This document shows positions 1 through 5,364 of a stretch of 17,440 bases of DNA, in pieces. A model generated the notes under the pieces. It saw only the letters and a list, made by a program, of their open reading frames with translations. It had not been told where the DNA came from and ran no database searches. The stretch's first letter is position 1. Each line of letters starts with the position of its first letter. The stretch comes from Minisyncoccota bacterium (GTDB lineage Bacteria > Patescibacteriota > Minisyncoccia > Minisyncoccales > CG1-02-41-26): NCBI GenBank assembly GCA_028712605.1, contig JAQTPV010000014.1, forward strand, positions 1-17,440, in the 5' to 3' direction. The position numbers and the translations under genes were made by a program.

Positions 1-714
1 ATATACGTTCAGGAGATTAAGGCTGATGGAGCCACGGTGGCCCTTGATAAAAGCGATAACTTTTTTACAATCACCGCTATTGCTCCAAGTGTAACAGTCA
101 TTTCGCCTAATGGAGGAGAAACGATAAAAACTGGGGATAGTTTTGCTATTAAATTTAAGGCCAGCGGATTAAGCTCTACCAGTAAGCTAAAAATTTATGC
201 TTGCACTGATAGTACCTTAACCCCAGTTTGCTCGCTGGTTGACCCCAATTCCTTGCTGACTAGCTCGCTTTATTATATGTGGACAGTGCCTTTAGACTTC
301 TTTAATAGGGCTGGCATGGGTTCCTCGGGTGATAAATTTAAGATACAGGTTAGTGAAATCTTGTCCAATGGCAATACTGGTATTTGGGATAGAAGCGATA
401 ATGCTTTTAGCCTTGTTTCTTCTGCTACTAGTAGCAGTTGCCCAGTGCCTATATTAGACCTTAAGAATGGCTATTATAATGCTTGGATAAGTTCTAGCGT
501 CCATCCGCCAGTTGGTTGGCAGAAGGAATACCCAGCTTTTAAGAGTTTTTTAGATATGTTATTAAGCTGTCAGCAGATTACTAAAGATGAGTATAACTCA
601 CAGTGCAGTTATTATCATTTGGATTGTGCCGCGACTTCGCTAAAGATTATAGAAAATGGTTTGGCCAATATTGCCGCACAAATTCAAGCGTTAATGATGC
701 AAATGGGGCGATAA
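1..714 (+). CDS. Secreted/surface protein with Ig-like repeats, C-terminal part (5' end outside window)
   Basis: The frame is open from base 1 (reads IYVQEIKADGATVALDKSDN), so the GTG at 37 is an internal codon and the gene starts before the window. What remains is the end of one repeat (DKSDNFFTI), then a complete second repeat that opens with VTVISPNGGETIKTGDS and closes with WDRSDNAFSLV. These are Ig-like modules of the SPNGGE type, common in exported proteins of Patescibacteria (family knowledge). The tail after about residue 145 is different: rich in Cys (CPVP, CQQ, CSYYHLDC) and ending in a short helix. A role in cell-surface adhesion or envelope structure is likely but unproven. No sortase motif or C-terminal membrane anchor is visible. 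A terminator follows at 769. Confidence 0.75.
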   Translation: MYVQEIKADGATVALDKSDNFFTITAIAPSVTVISPNGGETIKTGDSFAIKFKASGLSSTSKLKIYACTDSTLTPVCSLVDPNSLLTSSLYYMWTVPLDFFNRAGMGSSGDKFKIQVSEILSNGNTGIWDRSDNAFSLVSSATSSSCPVPILDLKNGYYNAWISSSVHPPVGWQKEYPAFKSFLDMLLSCQQITKDEYNSQCSYYHLDCAATSLKIIENGLANIAAQIQALMMQMGR

Positions 715-768
715 GGTAGGTACAATAACTGTGGATAAACTGTGGAAAAGTAGGTAGTTAAAGACATC

Positions 769-805
769 AAACCCCTGATTTTTACTGTAAAGTCAGGGGT
801 TTTTG
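769..805. terminator. Intrinsic terminator after the surface protein
   Basis: A perfect 10-bp stem (AAACCCCTGA 769-778 with TCAGGGGTTT 793-802), a 14-nt loop and a short T run. It separates the surface-protein gene from the mraZ promoter. The A run on the left means it could also work on the opposite strand. Confidence 0.75.
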
Positions 806-824
806 GTTGTCTTGTGGAGAAGTG

Positions 825-853
825 TTGACACAGGTAAAATTATGAGCGAAAAT
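825..853 (+). promoter_or_regulatory. Predicted promoter of the mraZ-rsmH-ftsL-ftsI cluster
   Basis: A consensus -35 TTGACA (825-830), a 17-nt spacer and a weak -10 GAAAAT (848-853, 4 of 6 matches). Predicted transcription start is near 860, so the TGG repeats at 853-887 lie on and just after the start, as expected for a repressor site. Confidence 0.5.
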
Positions 854-887
854 GGGAGTACGTGGAGGGCTGTGGATAAAAGTGGGG
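853..887 (+). promoter_or_regulatory. Predicted MraZ operator: four TGG units at 10-bp pitch
   Basis: TGGGA, TGGAG, TGGAT and TGGGG start at 853, 863, 873 and 883, exactly one helical turn apart with 5-nt spacers. In E. coli, MraZ binds three TGGGN repeats with 5-nt spacers between its promoter and its gene (established knowledge), which is the same pattern. It lies between the predicted promoter and the mraZ start at 914, so autoregulation of the cluster is the natural reading. Confidence 0.7.
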
Positions 888-913
888 ATAAACCCTTCGA
901 AATGTGGATAACT

Positions 914-1345
914 ATGTTTTTAGGTGAATATCAGTATTCAATAGACGAAAAGAAAAGATTGGCCATCCCAACAAAGTTTCGACTGAAATTGGGTAAAAAA
1001 GCAGTCATCACCAGAGGCTTGGACAACTGTTTATTTTTGTATCCCTTAAAAGAATGGGAGAAGTTAGCGGAAAAATTAAGCAAGTTACCTATTTCTCAAG
1101 CTGATGCTAGGGGATTTAGCCGTATTATGTTGGCTGGAGCGATGGAAGTTGATTTGGATGCTTTGGGTAGAATTTTGGTTCCTGATTATTTAAAACAATA
1201 TGCTTCTTTAAATAAGAAAGTTATCGTAGCTGGTCTTTATAACAGAGTAGAAATTTGGGATGAAGATAAATGGAATCATTACAAACAACAAACAGAAAGC
1301 GAAGCGGGCAATATCGCTGAAAGACTAAAAGAGCTTGGCGTGTAA
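914..1345 (+). CDS. mraZ: Transcriptional regulator MraZ
   Basis: A 143-aa protein of the MraZ/AbrB-like family, the DNA-binding repressor that heads dcw clusters. It has the two characteristic repeats: DEKKRLAIP near the N-terminus and DALGRILVP near residue 80, each the D-x3-R-hydrophobic-P core of a swapped-hairpin AbrB fold. The reading frame is open back to 803, but family members begin directly at M-F-x-G, so the ATG at 914 (MFLGEYQYS) is the right start; upstream codons lie in the operator. There is no strong Shine-Dalgarno site. The stop is 3 nt before rsmH, so the genes are co-transcribed. It probably binds the TGG repeats at 853-887. Confidence 0.93.
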   Translation: MFLGEYQYSIDEKKRLAIPTKFRLKLGKKAVITRGLDNCLFLYPLKEWEKLAEKLSKLPISQADARGFSRIMLAGAMEVDLDALGRILVPDYLKQYASLNKKVIVAGLYNRVEIWDEDKWNHYKQQTESEAGNIAERLKELGV

Positions 1346-1348
1346 AAT

Positions 1349-2221
1349 ATGCACACCCCGGTCTTAAAAGAAGAGGTTCTGTACTACCTAAATCCAAAGC
1401 CAGGTGAAAATTTTATTGATGCTACCTGCGGTTTTGCTGGACACAGCCAAGCGATTTTAGAAAAAAATGCACCCAATGGAAAGGTGTTAGGTATTGAATG
1501 GGATCAACAGGCTTTTGAAGCGATACAAAAAGAGAGTATTGAAGGGCTGTTGGTCGTGAATGATTCTTACGCTGATTTGCAGAACATACTCAACCAGAAT
1601 AATCTTGGAAAAATCAGTGGTGTTCTGTTTGACTTGGGGATGTCTAGTGATCAAGTAGACAAAGCTGAAAGGGGATTTAGTTTTACTAAGGATGGTCCCT
1701 TGGATATGCGATTTAGCCAAAACCAAGAACTAACTGCCGCCCAAATTGTTAATCAATGGCCCCAGCAGGATATCGCCCATATTTTACGGGATTTTGGCCA
1801 AGAAAGATTCTACAAACTGATTGCTAAAAATATTATTAAACGGCGGCAAAGGCAAAGAATAATCGGTACCCATCAATTAGTGGACATTATAAAAGAAATT
1901 GTCCCAAGGGCAGCCCTAAGGGGGAGGACTCACCCAGCCACTAAAACCTTTCAAGCTTTAAGGATAACCGTTAATAATGAATTAGGGAATTTAGAAAAGG
2001 CCCTGCCTCAAGCTTTGCAGATCCTAGAGAAAGGCGGCAGGCTCTGTGTCATTTCTTTCCATTCTCTGGAGGACAAAATAGTAAAAAACTTCTTCAAAGA
2101 GCAAGCCAAAGCAGGGATTATTTCGCTTCTAACTAAAAAGCCAATAATTCCTCAAACAAAAGAAATTCAATTAAATCCTAGGTCAAGATCCGCTAAACTC
2201 AGGGCGGCCGTTAAAAATTAA
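1349..2221 (+). CDS. rsmH: 16S rRNA (cytosine(1402)-N4)-methyltransferase RsmH
   Basis: A 290-aa SAM-dependent methyltransferase (formerly MraW) that methylates N4 of C1402 in the ribosomal P site. Visible family signatures are HTPVLKEEVLYYL at the N-terminus, the SAM loop DATCGFAGHS, GIEWDQQAFEA ending strand 2, the block LFDLGMSSDQVD followed by RGFSF and PLDMRF, then HPATKTFQALRITVNNEL and VISFHSLEDKIVK. All catalytic-core blocks are present and the length is slightly short of the E. coli protein (313 aa). It sits 3 nt after mraZ and 5 nt before ftsL, the standard dcw order. No Shine-Dalgarno site is seen, consistent with translational coupling. Confidence 0.95.
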   Translation: MHTPVLKEEVLYYLNPKPGENFIDATCGFAGHSQAILEKNAPNGKVLGIEWDQQAFEAIQKESIEGLLVVNDSYADLQNILNQNNLGKISGVLFDLGMSSDQVDKAERGFSFTKDGPLDMRFSQNQELTAAQIVNQWPQQDIAHILRDFGQERFYKLIAKNIIKRRQRQRIIGTHQLVDIIKEIVPRAALRGRTHPATKTFQALRITVNNELGNLEKALPQALQILEKGGRLCVISFHSLEDKIVKNFFKEQAKAGIISLLTKKPIIPQTKEIQLNPRSRSAKLRAAVKN

Positions 2222-2226
2222 ATACT

Positions 2227-2538
2227 ATGCCTAAAAAATCAAAAACTAAACCGATCCTCTGCTTAGCCTTAATAGCTTTCGTGCCTTTGCTTGGTTTTTA
2301 TCTGTTTCAAGTAGGTGACGCTGTTCAAACCAGCTTTTTAATTAAAAATTCTCAAGCAGAGATAGAAGGACTTAAAGAGAATAATTTAGCTTTGCAAGCT
2401 GAAGCCGCCAGAACCCTCTCTTTGGCCGACTTGGAGAGTAAGATGACTGCCATGAATTTCGTACCCATTCAGAATGTAAAATATCTGTCCGCAGCAAAGC
2501 CTTTAGCCCAAAAACCGGAAATTACCTATAACAAGTAA
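2227..2538 (+). CDS. ftsL: FtsL-like cell division protein
   Basis: A 103-aa bitopic membrane protein: a Lys-rich cytoplasmic tail (MPKKSKTK), one transmembrane helix at about residues 10-29, and an extracytoplasmic Leu/Ala-rich coiled coil (about 38-70). It ends with ADLESKMTAMNFVPIQNVKYL, which resembles the C-terminal segment of FtsL/DivIC proteins (a helix, then a V-P-x2 turn and a short strand). Sequence conservation in this family is poor, so the call rests on topology, size and position between rsmH and ftsI. It would form the septal FtsQ-FtsL-FtsB type complex that activates the FtsW/FtsI synthase. Confidence 0.75.
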   Translation: MPKKSKTKPILCLALIAFVPLLGFYLFQVGDAVQTSFLIKNSQAEIEGLKENNLALQAEAARTLSLADLESKMTAMNFVPIQNVKYLSAAKPLAQKPEITYNK

Positions 2539-2562
2539 AACAAGTAATGAGATTTCTAGTGA

Positions 2563-4329
2563 ATGACTAAATCCAGCATTACGCAAACAAAAAGAATTCA
2601 GAAGATAGACAAAAAGTCAGTCCATTTGCCTTTACGGCCCGAGGCGCGAAGCAGTCAGTGGAGAGTGTACGCTGTGTTTTTTTTGTTTATCGCGGCCTCT
2701 CTGGTCATGATTTTTAAGTTATTTTCTCTTCAAGTCTTAAAGGGTGATTACTATGAGGCTATGGCCCGCGGACAACAGGTATCCCTTAAAGAGGACCAAG
2801 CCTTAAGAGGTGACATTTTACTTTTGGACAGCTCTTTCCCTCTAACTCAAGTTAAGACAAAAAATGTCATTTACGTTTTTCCTAGTAAGATTGAGCCTCA
2901 GCAATATGAAGCCGAAGCTAAAAGTTTAGCTGAAATTTTGGGTGAAAAAACAGAAGACTGGTTTTTCGCTTTGCAAAAGGGTGAGGCCATTAAAAAAGAA
3001 GTCACTGATGTGCAAAGAGAGGCTTTCCAAGAAAGAAAACTAGATTCTGTCATTTTAGAGAAAACTAAGGCTAGATTTTATCCTCAAAAAGATTTCGCCA
3101 GCCACGTTATTGGTTTTGTGGGGACTGAAGGGGTGGGGCAGTATGGTTTAGAGGGTTATTATGATGATTTGTTGAGAGGCGATAGCACTATTTCTCAAAC
3201 TGGCCGTTCTCCTTTAGGCTATTTGACTTCTCTGGAACCTGAAGAAGAAAAACAGCAAAAAGGCGCTGAATTATGGTTAACCTTGGATTACAAAATTCAG
3301 TACTTAGCTGAAAAATTATTAAAGCAGGCTAAGGCTGATTGGCAAATTGACTCGGGTCAAATAATTGTTCAGGATCCTTCAACTGGTAAGATTTTAGCCA
3401 TGGCCAATTATCCCAGCTTTGACCCTAATGACTACGGTAACCAAAATGATTTTGATATCTTTTTGAATAAGGCTTTGCAAACCACTTTTGAGCCTGGGTC
3501 CATTTTTAAGCCTGTTACTATGGCTGCTGGCTTGGAGGAGGGGCTGGTTACGCCTGAAACGACCTACGAGGACACTGGCTCGGTGAATGTGGGCGGCCCC
3601 AGTATTTATAATTTTGCTAAGCATATTTTTGGGGTCTGTGATATGACCATGGTCTTGAAGCAATCTATCAATACGGGAGTTGTTCTTGTGGAAAGTAAAT
3701 TGGGTGGCGAAAGATTTTTAAGATATGTTTCCAAGTTTGGTTTTTTTGATAAAACAGGCATTGATTTACAGGGAGAGGTCTGCTCCGAAAACAAAACCTT
3801 AAAAAATGGTTACCCGCGCGATTTTGCCACGGCCAGTTTTGGCCAGGGCATAGAGGCAACGCCCCTTCAGATGGTCCAGTCTTTTTCCATAATCGCTAAT
3901 AAAGGCAAGCTGATGAAGCCGTATATTGTCGCTAAAATTGTTAAACCCGATGGTCAAGAGATTATTACCCAGCCCAAGGTTGTCAGAGAAGTCATTTCAG
4001 AGAAAACAGCTGATCAATTAAGTTGGATGTTAGAAAAAGTTGTTAGCGAAGGCTCAGGCCGCAAAGCTAAAATTCAGGGCTATCAAATTTCCGGTAAAAC
4101 TGGCACGGCCCAAGTGATTGTTAACGGCCGTTATTCTGAAGACAATACCACCCAAAGCTTTTTAGGCTTTTTTCCAAGTGACAATCCCAGGGCTGTGGTC
4201 TTGGTTAAGTTAGATAATCCCAAGAATTCTTTGGAGGCAGGCAGTTCTGCAACGCCAATCGGCCGAGAGATGATAAAAAACATGATTGACTTGTGGCAAA
4301 TCCCACCCACAGAGCCAGTGAGTGATTAG
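2563..4329 (+). CDS. ftsI: Penicillin-binding protein, septal transpeptidase FtsI/PBP2 type
   Basis: A 588-aa class B PBP that cross-links peptidoglycan. It has a short cytoplasmic tail, one transmembrane helix (about 35-55), a PBP dimerisation domain (about 60-220; contains HVIGFVG and GQYGLEGYYDDLLRG) and a transpeptidase domain. The three active-site motifs are intact: SIFK with nucleophile Ser313 and Lys316, SIN at 368-370, and KTGT at 512-515. There is no PASTA domain. It is the last gene of the cluster here. murE, mraY and ftsW do not follow; the next 400 bp are regulatory RNA elements for an unrelated gene. The start at 2563 gives the expected short tail, and there is no clear Shine-Dalgarno site. 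Confidence 0.93.
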   Translation: MTKSSITQTKRIQKIDKKSVHLPLRPEARSSQWRVYAVFFLFIAASLVMIFKLFSLQVLKGDYYEAMARGQQVSLKEDQALRGDILLLDSSFPLTQVKTKNVIYVFPSKIEPQQYEAEAKSLAEILGEKTEDWFFALQKGEAIKKEVTDVQREAFQERKLDSVILEKTKARFYPQKDFASHVIGFVGTEGVGQYGLEGYYDDLLRGDSTISQTGRSPLGYLTSLEPEEEKQQKGAELWLTLDYKIQYLAEKLLKQAKADWQIDSGQIIVQDPSTGKILAMANYPSFDPNDYGNQNDFDIFLNKALQTTFEPGSIFKPVTMAAGLEEGLVTPETTYEDTGSVNVGGPSIYNFAKHIFGVCDMTMVLKQSINTGVVLVESKLGGERFLRYVSKFGFFDKTGIDLQGEVCSENKTLKNGYPRDFATASFGQGIEATPLQMVQSFSIIANKGKLMKPYIVAKIVKPDGQEIITQPKVVREVISEKTADQLSWMLEKVVSEGSGRKAKIQGYQISGKTGTAQVIVNGRYSEDNTTQSFLGFFPSDNPRAVVLVKLDNPKNSLEAGSSATPIGREMIKNMIDLWQIPPTEPVSD

Positions 4330-4370
4330 CCGTAGTCAGCCCTCCTATTTTTAGTTTTCCACAGGCCCTC

Positions 4371-4398
4371 TTGCCTTTTCTAATTGGGCTGTTATATT
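4371..4398 (+). promoter_or_regulatory. Predicted promoter of the tandem Leu attenuators
   Basis: TTGCCT (4371-4376), a 16-nt spacer and TATATT (4393-4398). The leader ATG at 4406 is only 8 nt after the -10, so the transcript would be leaderless or nearly so. Confidence 0.45.
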
Positions 4399-4405
4399 AA
4401 TTTAT

Positions 4406-4489
4406 ATGCAGGATTTGATTGACAAGATGGTTTTATGGCTCGTCCTCCTTTTGCAGCAAGGGGGCGAATTTGAGTATTGTAAGATTTAA
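4406..4489 (+). CDS. Leader peptide 1 of the tandem Leu attenuator (Leu/Val-rich, 27 aa)
   Basis: A small ORF read as MQDLIDKM, then VLWLVLLL, QQGGEF and a short tail, ending in TAA. Six of 27 codons are Leu and two are Val. The run CTC GTC CTC CTT TTG lies inside the 5' arm of the first hairpin, where a stalled ribosome would matter. It is followed by an antiterminator strand and a strong terminator, so it reads as a regulatory peptide that senses charged Leu (and perhaps Val) tRNA. A structural protein is unlikely at this length and position. Confidence 0.65.
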   Translation: MQDLIDKMVLWLVLLLQQGGEFEYCKI

Positions 4490-4544
4490 AAAGATATAAT
4501 CAAAACTTTCACCGCCCCCTTTCCAAAGGGGGCGGTTTTCTTTT
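4444..4544 (+). promoter_or_regulatory. Leu/Val attenuator 1 (hairpin, antiterminator, terminator)
   Basis: Three mutually exclusive pairings are visible. Hairpin 1 is CCTCCTT 4444-4450 with AAGGGGG 4458-4464. The antiterminator is AAGGGGGCG 4458-4466 with CGCCCCCTT 4513-4521, a perfect 9 bp. The terminator is 4512-4522 with 4525-4535. If the ribosome stalls on the Leu codons it melts hairpin 1, frees the G-rich strand for antitermination and lets transcription continue. Confidence 0.7.
4512..4544 (+). terminator. Terminator of Leu/Val attenuator 1
   Basis: A perfect 11-bp stem, CCGCCCCCTTT with AAAGGGGGCGG, followed by TTTTCTTTT. It lies upstream of the gene it would control. Confidence 0.85.
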
Positions 4545-4566
4545 GGCAACCATCTTGATACCTTTT

Positions 4567-4635
4567 ATGCATTATAAAATGATTCTCAATTTATTAAATT
4601 TCTTGCTTTTACTCCTTTTGCCGCGAGGGAGTTAG
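4567..4635 (+). CDS. Leader peptide 2 of the tandem Leu attenuator (Leu-rich)
   Basis: A small ORF with ATG at 4567 (MHYK) or, in the same frame, ATG at 4579. From 4579 the peptide is 18 aa: MILNLLNF, then six consecutive Leu codons (TTG CTT TTA CTC CTT TTG), then PRGS and TAG. Nine of 18 residues are Leu. The Leu run overlaps the 5' arm of the following hairpin and the stop lies just after its 3' arm, as in classical leader peptides. No separate promoter is convincing, so it is probably on the same transcript as leader 1. Confidence 0.7.
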   Translation: MHYKMILNLLNFLLLLLLPRGS

Positions 4636-4703
4636 TTTGAGTATTTAATAAACCATTGAATATTCCAACCAGCCCCCTTGATTGGCAGGGGAGCTGGTTT
4701 TTT
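4611..4703 (+). promoter_or_regulatory. Leu attenuator 2 (hairpin, antiterminator, terminator)
   Basis: Hairpin 1 is ACTCC 4611-4615 with GGAGT 4628-4632. The strand GGGAGTTAGTT (4627-4637) can pair with AACCAGCCCCC (4667-4677) at 9 of 11 positions, including one G-U. That C-rich strand is also the 5' arm of the terminator. The box TTTGAGT follows the antiterminator strand. This is a second stop signal in series with attenuator 1. Confidence 0.65.
4667..4703 (+). terminator. Terminator of Leu attenuator 2
   Basis: AACCAGC 4667-4673 pairs with GCTGGTT 4693-4699, and CCCC 4674-4677 with GGGG 4688-4691 around one bulged A, followed by a T run (4698-4703). Confidence 0.85.
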
Positions 4704-4746
4704 GCACTTTACTATATAAATTCATATAGGAGGAGCACGATAAATA

Positions 4747-4935
4747 ATGGGTGATGCAGTAGGTAAGGTGATTGTTAGGATAACCGAGCTTGAGGCGGAA
4801 GAGTTGAAAAAAAACAACGCTTTTAAACAGGGGGAATCCATAAGGATGTTTAGAACATGCCCAAGGGTATTAGGCGGGTTTGTTTTAAAAAAAGATAATG
4901 CTGGGCATTATCTTGAATTCTCCTTTGAAAAATAG
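4747..4935 (+). CDS. Hypothetical 62-aa protein under Leu-attenuator control
   Basis: I do not recognise the family. The protein is small and mixed alpha/beta: KVIVRITELE looks like a strand, EAEELKKNNAF like a helix, and FVLKKDNAGHYLEFSFEK like a C-terminal hairpin. There is one Cys (CPRV), no signal peptide and no membrane segment. An AGGAGG at 4728-4733 lies 13 nt from the ATG, a long spacing. It is alone between the two Leu attenuators and a terminator at 4943, so the whole unit is one regulated gene. Its upstream control suggests that it is made when Leu-tRNA charging falls; what it does is unknown. Confidence 0.65.
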   Translation: MGDAVGKVIVRITELEAEELKKNNAFKQGESIRMFRTCPRVLGGFVLKKDNAGHYLEFSFEK

Positions 4936-4942
4936 CTATATC

Positions 4943-4980
4943 ATGGGGGTGAGGCGATGCCTTACCCCATATTCTTTATC
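4943..4980 (+). terminator. Terminator after the 62-aa protein
   Basis: ATGGGG and TGAGGC pair with GCCTTA and CCCCAT around a short loop (4943-4970, one bulged G), followed by the T-rich ATATTCTTTAT. Confidence 0.65.
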
Positions 4981-5011
4981 TGGAGTTTTCAGTTTTTCAC
5001 AGATAGAGCTA

Positions 5012-5040
5012 TTGACAGTCCTTATTCATTTTGTTAGATT
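5012..5040 (+). promoter_or_regulatory. Predicted promoter of the Phe attenuator and cyclodipeptide-synthase-like gene
   Basis: A consensus TTGACA (5012-5017), a 17-nt spacer and TAGATT (5035-5040). Predicted start is near 5047, about 10 nt before the leader-peptide ATG. A TTGACA at the same relative place precedes the paralogous leader at 6265. Confidence 0.6.
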
Positions 5041-5056
5041 TAATACGTAATTGGTT

Positions 5057-5122
5057 ATGAAAAGTCAAACTAGTCAGCAGAATTTCTTTAGTTTTATTTT
5101 TGCCAGCTCCCACCGGGGTTAG
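5057..5122 (+). CDS. Phe-rich leader peptide (21 aa)
   Basis: Read as MKSQTSQQ, then NFFSFIF, ASSHRG and TAG. It has four Phe codons within six positions (TTC TTT AGT TTT ATT TTT) and no Tyr or Trp. The paralogue at 6265 shares MKSQT, QQNFF and the RG-stop ending but has Tyr/Trp in the middle, so the peptide frame is conserved while the sensing codons have shifted. This is good evidence that it is translated. It is expected to stall when Phe-tRNA is uncharged. Confidence 0.72.
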   Translation: MKSQTSQQNFFSFIFASSHRG

Positions 5123-5190
5123 TTTGAGTTTTCTATTCAGTTTAAAATTATTAGAAATTTCAACCAGCCCTTCAATGGGGCTGGTTTTAT
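5105..5190 (+). promoter_or_regulatory. Phe attenuator (antiterminator and terminator)
   Basis: GGGTTAGTT (5116-5124), which contains the leader stop TAG, pairs with AACCAGCCC (5162-5170) at 8 of 9 positions. AACCAGCCC is the 5' arm of the terminator. The early hairpin is weak here (CTCCC next to GGGG with a 3-nt loop). The box TTTGAGT at 5123-5129 follows. The whole arrangement is repeated at 6326-6397. Confidence 0.65.
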
Positions 5191-5194
5191 TTTG
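5162..5194 (+). terminator. Terminator of the Phe attenuator
   Basis: A perfect 9-bp stem, AACCAGCCC 5162-5170 with GGGCTGGTT 5178-5186, followed by TTATTTT. It lies 170 nt before the gene at 5365. Confidence 0.85.
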
Positions 5195-5280
5195 GGGAGT
5201 CGGTTTGAGTTTTGTAAAATAAATTTTTAAAAAATTCACACGGGCCCCAGATTAGTTGGAGCCCGTGTTCTTTAATTTTT
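5189..5280 (+). promoter_or_regulatory. Second, degenerate aromatic attenuator before the cyclodipeptide-synthase-like gene
   Basis: From GAGTCGGTTTGAG (5198-5210) to the terminator this matches the second attenuator of the aldolase locus (6465-6545) almost base for base. About 60 nt carrying the leader start and most of its codons are missing; only the codons for WFYFGESV-stop remain, and they have no start codon. The loss lies between T-rich direct repeats, which suggests slippage or recombination. The terminator stem is intact, so it may now act as a constitutive or partial terminator. Confidence 0.55.
5238..5280 (+). terminator. Terminator of the degenerate second attenuator
   Basis: ACACGGGC 5238-5245 pairs with GCCCGTGT 5261-5268, with inner CC-GG pairs and the tail TCTTTAATTTTT. 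Confidence 0.7.
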
Positions 5281-5328
5281 TCATAGATTATCTTTAACGA
5301 ATAGCGAATAGTTGACCAATGGATTATT

Positions 5329-5357
5329 TCCTCCTTAAATTGAGGGAGGAGAAAGGA
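5329..5357 (+). promoter_or_regulatory. Hairpin over the ribosome-binding region of the cyclodipeptide-synthase-like gene
   Basis: TCCTCC (5329-5334) pairs with GGAGGA (5345-5350). This hides the strongest Shine-Dalgarno-like sequence; a second AAGGA (5353-5357) lies 7 nt before the ATG at 5365. The loop AAATTGA is also present in a matching hairpin (6560-6578) before the aldolase gene, although the stem sequences differ. Confidence 0.4.
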
Positions 5358-5364
5358 CAGACAA

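Larger units (their letters stand above)
730..911 (+). promoter_or_regulatory. Three perfect DnaA-box-like 9-mers around the mraZ promoter
   Basis: TGTGGATAA (complement of the DnaA box TTATCCACA) occurs exactly at 730-738, 871-879 and 903-911, with near copies at 741 (TGTGGAAAA) and 814 (TGTGGAGAA). All are in one orientation. Some overlap the TGG repeats, so they may be part of MraZ recognition rather than DnaA sites. Confidence 0.3.

Noticed and set aside
730..911. Chromosome origin (oriC)
   Set aside because: No dnaA, no AT-rich unwinding region and no other origin genes; the boxes are better explained as promoter sites.
803..913. Longer MraZ start from 803 or 843
   Set aside because: The extra residues are encoded in the promoter and operator, and MraZ proteins begin at M-F-x-G.
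3394..3859. Minus-strand ORFs inside ftsI, and similar ones inside rsmH, typA, the radical SAM gene and others
   Set aside because: They lie opposite clearly conserved coding frames, with no recognisable domains or ribosome-binding sites.
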